Shown: piece after piece, positions 1 through 6,515 of the stretch
How the letters are laid out: each line of letters opens with the position of its first letter
How positions within the stretch are numbered: position 1 is the first letter of the stretch
Assembly: GCA_037446165.1 (NCBI GenBank)
Contig: JBBIJC010000092.1
Location: 1-9,891, forward strand
Reading direction: 5' to 3'
From: Parasulfuritortus sp037446165
GTDB lineage: Bacteria > Pseudomonadota > Gammaproteobacteria > Burkholderiales > Thiobacillaceae
DNA: 9,891 nt
Notes under the pieces: generated by a model
Told to the model about the DNA's origin: nothing
Database searches by the model: none
Seen by the model: the letters and a program-made list of their open reading frames with translations, nothing else
Made by a program: the position numbers and the translations under genes

Positions 1-11
1 TGCAAAGCCAT

Positions 12-31
12 TGGCTTTTGCAAGCCGTTTT
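12..31 (+). terminator. Possible weak intrinsic terminator of an upstream gene
   Basis: A 5-bp stem GGCTT/AAGCC (13-17 with 22-26) closes a TTGC loop and is followed by GTTTT. This has the shape of a short Rho-independent terminator for a plus-strand gene left of the window. An alternative pairing of 1-6 and 7-9 with 17-22 and 13-15 (one bulge) competes with it. The stem is short and the T-run is only four bases, so the call is tentative. Confidence 0.25.
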
Positions 32-49
32 AGGCCAGAAAACTTGGAA

Positions 50-78
50 CTGGATACCCGCTTCCGCGGGTATGACGA
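50..78. repeat. Single arm of a dispersed palindromic repeat
   Basis: A 29-base unit with the layout CTGGA, perfect 8-bp hairpin ATACCCGC-TTCC-GCGGGTAT (54-73), then GACGA. It has the same outer sequence and the same stem and loop lengths as the right arm of the element inside cusA (4580-4608). The two differ only at two stem base-pair positions, changed on both sides so pairing is kept, and in the loop. Positions 35-38 (CCAG) could be a remnant of the partner arm, but the rest of the preceding sequence does not match a left arm, so this is a solo or decayed copy. It lies about 25 bases upstream of the copper-response box. The ATTCCC...GGGAAT style hairpin resembles dRS3-like repeats known from Neisseria and other proteobacteria (family recognised from memory). 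Confidence 0.75.
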
Positions 79-102
79 ATAAATCAGCGCCGCCTTAGCA
101 GG

Positions 103-118
103 ATTACAAACTTGTCAT
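103..118 (+). promoter_or_regulatory. CusR/CopR-type response-regulator box
   Basis: The sequence ATTACAA-AC-TTGTCAT is a near-palindrome, with 6 of 7 positions in each arm complementary. It matches the E. coli CusR core TGACAA-NN-TTGTCA (recalled from the literature) at 11 of 12 fixed positions. It sits about 74 bases upstream of the chaperone start and just ahead of a plausible -10 element, which fits an activator site for the copper operon. The cognate cusR/cusS-type two-component genes are not in the window, so which regulator binds is inferred. Confidence 0.6.
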
Positions 119-130
119 CTGCTCGTCAGG

Positions 131-157
131 TTGCCGTCGCCGTCGCCTCGCCATAAT
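131..157 (+). promoter_or_regulatory. Candidate sigma-70 type promoter of the cus operon
   Basis: The -10 candidate CATAAT (152-157) matches TATAAT at five of six positions. A poor -35 candidate TTGCCG (131-136) precedes it with a 15-base spacer, shorter than optimal. A weak, badly spaced -35 next to an upstream regulator box is typical of activator-dependent promoters. Transcription would begin near 164, placing the centre of the CusR-type box near -53. The start site is inferred, not seen. Confidence 0.35.
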
Positions 158-178
158 GGCGGTACATCCGGAAACCCG

Positions 179-184
179 AAGGAG
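179..184 (+). promoter_or_regulatory. Ribosome binding site of the CusF-like gene
   Basis: AAGGAG lies 7 bases before the ATG at 192 and decides that start. The in-frame ATG at 156 overlaps the likely -10 element, has no Shine-Dalgarno sequence, and would add a hydrophilic stretch ahead of the signal peptide. Confidence 0.8.
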
Positions 185-191
185 AAACACG

Positions 192-539
192 ATGAACGCA
201 CGAAAGATATTGGCGGCCTTACTGCTGGCCGGCGCCACGGTCCCCGTCTGGGCCGACATGGCTGGCATGGACATGCACGCCATGAAGCCAAGCCAGGGCA
301 GCATGCAGAACATGCCGCTGAGCGAAGGCGTGATCCGCAAGATCGACGCCGCCGCCGGCAAGGTCACCCTCCGTCACGGCGAACTGGCCAACCTGGGCAT
401 GCCGGCCATGACCATGACTTTCTCCGCCAGGGACAAGTCCATGCTCAAGGGCTACAAGGTCGGCGACAAGGTACGGTTCCGGGCCGATCAGTCGGCCGAC
501 GGCGGCCTCACGGTCAGCCAGATGTCGCACCTGCGCTGA
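192..539 (+). CDS. cusF: CusF-like periplasmic Cu(I)/Ag(I)-binding chaperone
   Basis: A 115-residue exported protein. Residues 1-21 form a signal peptide (basic start, hydrophobic core, cleavage predicted after VWA). The mature protein begins with a Met-rich segment (M23, M26, M28, H29, M31, M38, M41). Residues 46-112 form a CusF-type small beta-barrel with the metal site H62, M73 and M75 in an MPAMTM motif. The spacing matches E. coli CusF H36, M47 and M49. The residue equivalent to Trp44, which caps the metal by a cation-pi contact in E. coli CusF, is Met70 here, so the site may be His plus three Met. CusF-family proteins carry Cu(I) or Ag(I) through the periplasm and hand it to the CusB/CusA pump. 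It is the first gene of the operon, 12 bases before the outer-membrane channel gene; in E. coli the order is cusC-cusF-cusB-cusA. The family is clear, and delivery to the adjacent pump is inferred. Confidence 0.9.
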   Translation: MNARKILAALLLAGATVPVWADMAGMDMHAMKPSQGSMQNMPLSEGVIRKIDAAAGKVTLRHGELANLGMPAMTMTFSARDKSMLKGYKVGDKVRFRADQSADGGLTVSQMSHLR

Positions 540-551
540 GCGGAAACGAGC

Positions 552-1802
552 ATGCGCCGCCTGTCCCTGCTCCTGGCCTGTCTTGCGCTGTCGGCCCAGG
601 TTGCGGGCGCGGCCGAGCTTGGCACCGATCTGGACGGGCTGCTGGCCTACGCCCGCGAGCACAATCCCGAACTGCACCAGCGCGCGCTGGAGGCGTCCGC
701 CGCACATGCCGCGGTCCCCGCCGCCTCGGCCCTGCCCGACCCCAGTTTCCAGGTCGAACTGATGGATGTCGGCAATGCCGCCACCGGCGGGTCGGCCTCG
801 TTGCTGCCGGGACAGGTCGGCACCACCCGCTACCTGATCGAGCAGCCGCTGCCGTTCTATGGCAAGCGCGCTCTGCGCGGCCGGGCGGCCGAGGGCAAGG
901 CGGTCCAGTCCGATGCCGCGCGCGAGGTGGCGCGACTGGAGATCGAGGCCGGCATCAAGGCGGCCTATGCGCGCTATTACCGGGCCGCCGGGCAGGCCCG
1001 CATCCTGTCCGAGACGCGGCAGCTTTATCAGGCGCTGGAACAGGTGGTGCTGACCCGCTACGGGGTCGGTCTGGTGCCGCAGCAGGATGCCATCCAGATC
1101 CAGAGCGAGATCACCTCCACCCAGGTCGACCTGATCGAGGCCCTGCGCCAGCAGCACGAAGCGACGGCCGCGCTGAACGCCCTGCTGGCGCGTGAGGCCG
1201 ATGCGCCGCTGGCCGTGCCGCAAAGCCTGCCCGCGGCGCATGGCGCGCCGACGCTTGAGGGCCTGCGCACAGCGTTGCTGGAGCGTTCGCCCGAACTGGC
1301 CCGCGATCAGGCCGCCATCGAGACCGCCAGTACCACACAGGCGCTGACCCTGCGCGACCGCTATCCCGATTTCTCCCTGGGGCTGCGCGACACCCGGCCC
1401 AAGGACGGCATTCAGAGCTGGGACGTGATGCTGACCATGACCCTCCCGCTGCAGCAGTCGGCGCGACGCAGCCGCGAGGCGGAATCCGGCTACCAGGCGG
1501 AGGCCGCCCTGGCCGCCAAGACAGCGACCCGCGCCCGGCTGACGGGTCGCCTGGGCCAGGCCCTGGCTGGCTACGAAGGCAGCCGTGACCAGTCCGCCCT
1601 GCTGCGCAACACCCTGCTGCCGCAGTCGCGCGCCAACCTCAAGGCGGCCCAGTCCGGCTATGAAACCGGCCAGGTCGACTTCACGACCCTGATCCAGGCC
1701 GAGCGGCAGATCATCAAGACCCGCCTCGACCTGCTCAACGCCGAGACGGAGACCGCCATCCGCCTGTCCGAACTCGAACAACTGACCGGTAGCCCGCTAT
1801 GA
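552..1802 (+). CDS. cusC: CusC/CzcC-like TolC-family outer-membrane channel
   Basis: A 416-residue outer-membrane efflux protein of the OEP/TolC family, predicted to be the exit duct of the tripartite copper/silver pump. Residues 1-20 form a signal peptide ending AGA. A Cys at residue 10 follows LLA, but it sits too early for a convincing lipobox, so lipidation as in E. coli CusC is doubtful. The family's internal duplication is visible: NPEL at 38-41 is echoed by SPEL at 246-249, and the YGVGLVPQQD helix (170-179) is echoed by YETGQVDFTT (370-379). The QPLPFYGKR segment (98-106) is typical of metal-type members. Long Ala/Gln/Glu-rich helices are consistent with the periplasmic tunnel. The Shine-Dalgarno sequence is weak. 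Its TGA overlaps the ATG of the adaptor gene (ATGA), so the two are probably translationally coupled. Substrate is assigned from the neighbours; the protein alone would fit CzcC equally well. Confidence 0.88.
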   Translation: MRRLSLLLACLALSAQVAGAAELGTDLDGLLAYAREHNPELHQRALEASAAHAAVPAASALPDPSFQVELMDVGNAATGGSASLLPGQVGTTRYLIEQPLPFYGKRALRGRAAEGKAVQSDAAREVARLEIEAGIKAAYARYYRAAGQARILSETRQLYQALEQVVLTRYGVGLVPQQDAIQIQSEITSTQVDLIEALRQQHEATAALNALLAREADAPLAVPQSLPAAHGAPTLEGLRTALLERSPELARDQAAIETASTTQALTLRDRYPDFSLGLRDTRPKDGIQSWDVMLTMTLPLQQSARRSREAESGYQAEAALAAKTATRARLTGRLGQALAGYEGSRDQSALLRNTLLPQSRANLKAAQSGYETGQVDFTTLIQAERQIIKTRLDLLNAETETAIRLSELEQLTGSPL

Positions 1803-3256
1803 AATACGCATTCCTCATCCTGCTGGCCGTGGCGGCCGCGCTGGGAACCGGCTACTGGGCCGGCAGCCGCAAGCCGTCCGCCAGCGTGCCCGAGGCGGCG
1901 GCGAAACCCGCCCGCACGCTGCTCTACTACCGCAACCCGATGGGCCTGCCGGACACCTCGCCGGTGCCCAAGAAGGACCCGATGGGCATGGATTACATCC
2001 CGGTCTACGCCGGCGACCAGCCTGACGATTCGGGTGTGGTCAAGGTCAGCCCGGACCGGATGCAGACCCTGGGCGTGAAGTCCGCCGCTGCGACCATGAA
2101 GGGTCTCGACACCACGGTGCGCGCGGTAGGCAAGGTGGACATCGACGAGCGTGCCATCCGCGATGTCGCGCCACGCTTCAATGGCTGGATCGAACGGCTC
2201 TACGTCAGCGCCACCGGCGACCCGGTGAAGAAGGGCCAGGCGCTGTTCACCGTCTACAGTCCGGAACTGGTGTCGGCCTACAAGGAACAGTCGATCGCCA
2301 GGGAACTGGAGCAGGCCACCGCGGCCGCAGATCCCGAGGCGCGCAACGAGGCCGGCCGGTTGTCGGCGGCGGCCAGTGAACGGTTGAAAAACTGGAACAT
2401 GGGCGGCAGCCATGGCGCTTCGGCGCGGGTCACCTACAGCGCGCCGGTCACTGGCGTCGTCCTGGAAAAGAAGGCGGTCGAAGGCATGCGCTTTGAGGCC
2501 GGCACGCCGCTCTACCGCATCGCCGACCTGTCCACGGTCTGGGTCATGGCCGATGTCTACGAGCAGGACATCGCCCGCATCCGGGTTGGCCAGCCGGTGC
2601 ACGTCACCATCGATGCCTTTCCCGACAAGACCTTCGAAGCCCGGGTCGCCTTCATCTACCCGAGCCTCGACAGCGCCACCCGCACCACGCCGATCCGCGT
2701 GACGCTGGCCAATCCCGGCGGCCTGCTGCGGCCGGGCATGTTCGCCCACGTCGACGTGACCACCGGTGGCGGTACGCCGCGCCTGACGGTGCCGGCCAGC
2801 GCCGTGATCGACGACGGCAGCCGGCAGGTTGTCCTGCTCGACCTGGGCGATGGCCGGTTCAAGCCGAAGGCGGTGAAGCTGGGTCAGCGCGGCACGGACG
2901 ACGTGGAAATTCTCGATGGCCTGAACGCGGGCGACAGGGTGGTGACCTCGGCCAACTTCCTGATCGATTCGGAGAGCAACCTGAAATCGGCCCTGTCCGG
3001 TTTCGCCAGTCAGCCCGGGCACCCGGTCTACCACGGCCAGGGCACGCTGGATTCGATCGATGTCAGCGCCGGAATGGTGACCATCACCCACCAGCCGATC
3101 CCGGAACTGAAGTGGCCCGGCATGACCATGGACTTCGACCTGGACAAGCCTGATCTGGCCAAGGGACTGGCGCCGCATGACCCGATCCGGTTCGAGTTCG
3201 AGGCGCGCGGGCCGGGCGAATACGCCATCACCCGGATCGAGCGAGCCAATCACTGA
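1799..3256 (+). CDS. cusB: CusB-like periplasmic adaptor with C-terminal CusF domain
   Basis: A 485-residue membrane-fusion protein linking the RND pump to the outer-membrane channel. Residues 3-21 are a hydrophobic anchor or uncleaved signal. Residues 41-72 form a small heavy-metal-binding domain (YYRNPMG...DPMGMDYIPVY) with Met residues M48, M62 and M64. The lipoyl/barrel-sandwich and alpha-hairpin region covers about 118-245, the beta-barrel about 246-320, and the membrane-proximal domain about 325-400. Residues 405-485 are an extra CusF-type domain with H431, W439, M442 and M444 (motif KWPGMTM), spaced exactly as in E. coli CusF. E. coli CusB lacks this tail; fused forms are known in other proteobacteria. 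The gene starts inside the stop codon of the channel gene without a clear Shine-Dalgarno sequence, which suggests coupling. The fused domain could keep a metal donor tethered beside the pump (inference). Confidence 0.92.
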   Translation: MKYAFLILLAVAAALGTGYWAGSRKPSASVPEAAAKPARTLLYYRNPMGLPDTSPVPKKDPMGMDYIPVYAGDQPDDSGVVKVSPDRMQTLGVKSAAATMKGLDTTVRAVGKVDIDERAIRDVAPRFNGWIERLYVSATGDPVKKGQALFTVYSPELVSAYKEQSIARELEQATAAADPEARNEAGRLSAAASERLKNWNMGGSHGASARVTYSAPVTGVVLEKKAVEGMRFEAGTPLYRIADLSTVWVMADVYEQDIARIRVGQPVHVTIDAFPDKTFEARVAFIYPSLDSATRTTPIRVTLANPGGLLRPGMFAHVDVTTGGGTPRLTVPASAVIDDGSRQVVLLDLGDGRFKPKAVKLGQRGTDDVEILDGLNAGDRVVTSANFLIDSESNLKSALSGFASQPGHPVYHGQGTLDSIDVSAGMVTITHQPIPELKWPGMTMDFDLDKPDLAKGLAPHDPIRFEFEARGPGEYAITRIERANH

Positions 3257-3257
3257 C

Positions 3258-6200
3258 ATGCTCGGCAAACTGATCGAACTCTCCGTCCGCAACCGGCTGT
3301 TCGTCGGTCTGGCCACGCTGGCGCTGATCGCGGGCGGCCTGTTCGCCATCATGCGTACCCCGCTCGACGCGCTGCCCGACCTGTCCGACGTGCAGGTGAT
3401 CGTCTACACGCCCTATGCCGGCCAGGCGCCGCAGGTGGTCGAGGATCAGGTCACCTATCCGCTGACCACAGCCCTGGCGGCGGTGCCCAGGGCCAGGGTG
3501 GTGCGCGGCCTGTCGATGTTCGGCACCTCCTACGTCTACGTCATCTTCGAGGATGGTACCGACATCTACTGGGCCCGGTCCCGCGTGCTGGAATACCTGA
3601 GCAGTGTCCAGGGCCGGCTGCCGGCCGGGGTCACACCGCAGATCGGGCCGGATGCGACCGGGGTGGGCTGGGTCTACCAGTACGCGCTGCAAGGCAAGAA
3701 CCAGTCGCTGGCCGATCTGCGCAGCCTGCAGGACTGGTATGTGCGTTACCAGCTGACCAAGGCCGGCGGCGTGGCCGAAGTGGCCAGCGTCGGCGGCTTC
3801 GTCAAGGAATACCAGATCACGGTCGATCCGCACCGGCTGGCCAGCTATGGCATCTCGCTCGACCGGCTGATCGACGTCATCCGCGAATCGAATACCGATG
3901 TCGGCGGCCGGGTGGTGGAGATGTCGGAACAGGAATACATGGTGCGCGGCCTGGGCTACCTGCATGGCGTCGACGACATCGGCAGTCTCGTGGTCAAGGC
4001 CGAGGGCGGCACGCCGGTGCTGGTGCGCGACGTGGCCCGGGTCGAGATCGTGCCGGCCGAGCGGCGCGGGATCGCCGAACTGAACGGCACCGGCGAGGTC
4101 GCCGCCGGCATCGTCGAGGCCCGCTTCGGCCAGAACGCGCTGGACGTGATCGCCAACGTCAAGGCCAAGATCAAGGAGATCGCCGCCGGGCTGCCGTCGG
4201 GCACCGAGATCGTGTCGGTCTACGACCGTTCCCGCCTGATCGAACGCGCCATCGCCAACCTGAAGGACACGCTGGTCGAGGAAAGCCTGATCGTGGCCCT
4301 GGTCTGCGTGCTGTTCCTGTTGCACGTGCGCAGCGCCCTGGTCGCCATCGTCACGCTGCCATTAGGAGTGCTGTTCGCCTTCATCGCCATGCGCGCCCTG
4401 GGCCTGGGCTCCAACATCATGAGCCTGGGCGGCATCGCCATCGCCATCGGCGCCATGGTCGACGCCGCCATCGTCATGATCGAGAACGCGCACAAGCGGC
4501 TGGAACAATGGGAAACCAGGGAGGCGCAGGCCGAACATCGTCATTCCCGCGAAAGCGGGAATCCAGAAACCGAAAACAACTGGACCCCCGCCTTCGCGGG
4601 GGTGACGACAAGGCGAAACAGCGAGCGGGCCGCCGTCATCATCGCCGCCTGCAAGGAGGTCGGGCCGGCGCTGTTCTTCTCGCTGCTGGTGATCACCGTC
4701 TCGTTCCTGCCGGTGCTGACCCTGGAAGGCCAGGAAGGCCGCCTGTTTGCGCCGCTGGCCCTGACCAAGACCTTCGCCATGGCTGGCGCCGCGATCCTGT
4801 CGGTGACCCTGGTACCGGTGCTGATGACGCTATTCATCAAGGGCCGCATCCTGCCCGAGGCGAAGAACCCGGTGAACCGTTTCCTGGTGAAGGCCTACCG
4901 GCCGATCATCGGTCAGGTGCTGGCCCATCCGGTGCTGACCATTGCGCTGGCGCTGGCGGCCATTGCATTGACCATCCTGCCCGCCCGGCAACTGGGTTCC
5001 GAGTTCATGCCGACCCTGAACGAAGGCGCGATCTTCTACATGCCGGCGGCGCTGCCCGGCATGTCGGTGACCGAGGCAGCCCGGCTGCTGCAGACCACCG
5101 ACCGCATCATCAAGACCTTTCCCGAGGTGGAGTCGGTGTTCGGCAAGTCCGGCCATGCCGAGACGGCCACCGACCCGGCGCCGCTGGAGATGTTCGAGAC
5201 GGTGATCAACCTCAAGCCTGAGTCGCAGTGGCCTGCGGGCATGACCGTGGACAAGCTGGTCGCCGAGATGGACGCGGCGCTCAAGTTCCCGGGCGTGGCC
5301 AACTCCTGGACCATGCCGATCAAGGCCCGCATCGACATGCTGTCGACCGGCATCCGCACCCCGGTCGGAGTCAAGGTGTTCGGCAAGGATCTGGCCACCA
5401 TCGAGACCCTGGCCGGTCAGATCGAGGCCGTGGTGAAAAAGGTGCCGGGCACCCGCAGCGCCTATGCCGAGCGGGTCAACGGCGGCTATTACCTGGACAT
5501 CGCGCCCCGGCGCGACCAGCTGGCGCGCTACGGCGTCACGGTCGGCGAGTTCCAGCGCGTGGTCTCGGCGGCGCTGGGCGGCGACACGGTGACCACGGCG
5601 GTCGAGGGGCTGGAACGTTATCCGGTCTCGGTGCGCTATCCGCGCGAATTGCGCGACGATCCCTACCGCATCGCCAGCGAGGTCTACGTGCCGACCGCCA
5701 CGGGCATGGTTCCGCTCGGCCAGGTCGCCGACATCAAGGTCCACGGCGGACCGCCCGCAATCAAGACCGAGAACGGGCTGTTGGCGGCCTACGTCTATGT
5801 CGACATCGAAGGTCGCGATGTCGGTTCCTATGTCGACGACGCCCGCCGCGCGGTGGCGAAGCAGGTCAGGTTTCCGCCCGGCTACTACGCCACCTGGTCG
5901 GGCCAGTTCGAATACATGGAACGGGCCAAGGCCAAGCTGACGCTGGTCATCCCGGCCACCCTGGCGATCATCTTCGTCCTGCTCTACCTGAACTTCGGCC
6001 GGATCGCCGAGACCGTGATCGTGATGCTGTCGGTGCCGTTCGCGCTGGTCGGCGGCATCTGGCTGATGTGGTGGCTGGGCTACAACATGAGCGTGGCCGT
6101 GGCGGTCGGCTTCATCGCCCTGGCCGGCGTGGCGGCGGAGACCGGCGTGGTGATGCTGATCTATCTCGATCAGGCCTGGACCCGGATCCGCGCCGAACGC

Positions 6201-6467
6201 GAGGCCGAGGGCCGCGAACCGACCGCCGCCGATCTCTATCACGCCATCGTCGAAGGGGCGGTGGAACGGGTCCGGCCCAAGATGATGACCGTGGTGGCGA
6301 TCATGGCCGGCCTGCTGCCGATCATGTGGGGCCACGGCACCGGCTCCGAGGTCATGAGCCGGATCGCGGCGCCGATGGTGGGCGGCATGATCTCGTCGAC
6401 CGTGCTCACCCTGGGCGTGATTCCGGCGCTTTATGCGCTGGTCAAGCGGCGCCGCCTGAAATCGTGA
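3258..6467 (+). CDS. cusA: CusA-like RND copper/silver efflux pump with an in-frame repeat insertion
   Basis: A 1069-residue heavy-metal RND transporter that moves Cu(I)/Ag(I) outward using the proton gradient. TM1 is at about 12-31, porter domain 1 at 35-335, TM2-TM6 at about 342-527, TM7 at about 556-575, porter domain 2 at 580-885 and TM8-TM12 at about 893-1062. The proton-relay residues D402, E961 and K1008 are present, as is the periplasmic three-Met site M595, M645 and M694 (E. coli D405, E939, K984, M573, M623, M672, numbering from memory). The offset to E. coli shifts from -3 to +22 between D402 and M595, so about 25 residues are extra. These fall at about 426-450 in the cytoplasmic TM4-TM5 loop and are encoded by a palindromic repeat. 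The ATG at 3258 is chosen because the N-terminus LGKLIELSVRNR is typical of the family and it follows the adaptor stop by one base. The reading frame is intact, so the pump is probably functional. Confidence 0.95.
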   Translation: MLGKLIELSVRNRLFVGLATLALIAGGLFAIMRTPLDALPDLSDVQVIVYTPYAGQAPQVVEDQVTYPLTTALAAVPRARVVRGLSMFGTSYVYVIFEDGTDIYWARSRVLEYLSSVQGRLPAGVTPQIGPDATGVGWVYQYALQGKNQSLADLRSLQDWYVRYQLTKAGGVAEVASVGGFVKEYQITVDPHRLASYGISLDRLIDVIRESNTDVGGRVVEMSEQEYMVRGLGYLHGVDDIGSLVVKAEGGTPVLVRDVARVEIVPAERRGIAELNGTGEVAAGIVEARFGQNALDVIANVKAKIKEIAAGLPSGTEIVSVYDRSRLIERAIANLKDTLVEESLIVALVCVLFLLHVRSALVAIVTLPLGVLFAFIAMRALGLGSNIMSLGGIAIAIGAMVDAAIVMIENAHKRLEQWETREAQAEHRHSRESGNPETENNWTPAFAGVTTRRNSERAAVIIAACKEVGPALFFSLLVITVSFLPVLTLEGQEGRLFAPLALTKTFAMAGAAILSVTLVPVLMTLFIKGRILPEAKNPVNRFLVKAYRPIIGQVLAHPVLTIALALAAIALTILPARQLGSEFMPTLNEGAIFYMPAALPGMSVTEAARLLQTTDRIIKTFPEVESVFGKSGHAETATDPAPLEMFETVINLKPESQWPAGMTVDKLVAEMDAALKFPGVANSWTMPIKARIDMLSTGIRTPVGVKVFGKDLATIETLAGQIEAVVKKVPGTRSAYAERVNGGYYLDIAPRRDQLARYGVTVGEFQRVVSAALGGDTVTTAVEGLERYPVSVRYPRELRDDPYRIASEVYVPTATGMVPLGQVADIKVHGGPPAIKTENGLLAAYVYVDIEGRDVGSYVDDARRAVAKQVRFPPGYYATWSGQFEYMERAKAKLTLVIPATLAIIFVLLYLNFGRIAETVIVMLSVPFALVGGIWLMWWLGYNMSVAVAVGFIALAGVAAETGVVMLIYLDQAWTRIRAEREAEGREPTAADLYHAIVEGAVERVRPKMMTVVAIMAGLLPIMWGHGTGSEVMSRIAAPMVGGMISSTVLTLGVIPALYALVKRRRLKS
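4538..4608. repeat. Double-hairpin palindromic repeat inserted within cusA
   Basis: A 71-base element of two 29-base inverted arms (4538-4566 and 4580-4608) around a 13-base spacer. Each arm is itself a hairpin: ATTCCCGC-GAAA-GCGGGAAT (4543-4562) and ACCCCCGC-CTTC-GCGGGGGT (4584-4603). The left arm and the reverse complement of the right arm agree at 24 of 29 positions, so the whole unit can also fold end to end. Four of the five differences are at two hairpin stem pairs and keep both stems paired; the fifth is in the loop. The element has no ORF of its own. It is translated in the cusA frame as residues 428-450 (starting RHSRESGNP, ending WTPAFAGVT). A short direct repeat ACA at 4535-4537 and 4608-4610 may be a target duplication but is too short to trust. 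The family resembles dRS3-like repeats; mobility would have to come from elsewhere. Confidence 0.9.
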
Positions 6468-6502
6468 ACCAGCGACCAGCATTGCCTTGTACAAACTTTC
6501 GT

Positions 6503-6506
6503 GGAG
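6503..6506 (+). promoter_or_regulatory. Ribosome binding site of the cytochrome gene
   Basis: GGAG lies 9 bases before the ATG at 6516 and supports that start. The in-frame GTG at 6501 overlaps this site and lacks its own Shine-Dalgarno sequence. Confidence 0.65.
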
Positions 6507-6515
6507 AGACCTCAA

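Noticed and set aside
156..191. Upstream ATG at 156 as the start of the CusF-like gene
   Set aside because: It overlaps the likely -10 element, has no Shine-Dalgarno sequence and would place a hydrophilic stretch before the signal peptide. The ATG at 192 has AAGGAG at good spacing.
219..1781. Long open frame on the minus strand opposite cusF and cusC (520 codons)
   Set aside because: It lies antisense to well-supported genes. Its translation is low-complexity, rich in Gly, Arg, Gln and His, with no recognisable domain, as expected of a shadow frame in GC-rich DNA.
3177..3257. Upstream in-frame ATG at 3177 as the start of cusA
   Set aside because: It would add 27 residues unlike any RND N-terminus, translated from within cusB. 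The ATG at 3258 begins the conserved sequence.
1658..3352. Long minus-strand frame opposite cusB (564 codons)
   Set aside because: Same reason: the sense strand encodes a complete CusB with recognisable domains, and the antisense product resembles no known family.
4508..4660. Separate small gene encoded by the palindromic repeat
   Set aside because: The repeat is open in several frames, as members of this family often are, but no start with a ribosome binding site or independent coding signal is present. The cusA frame explains the translation.
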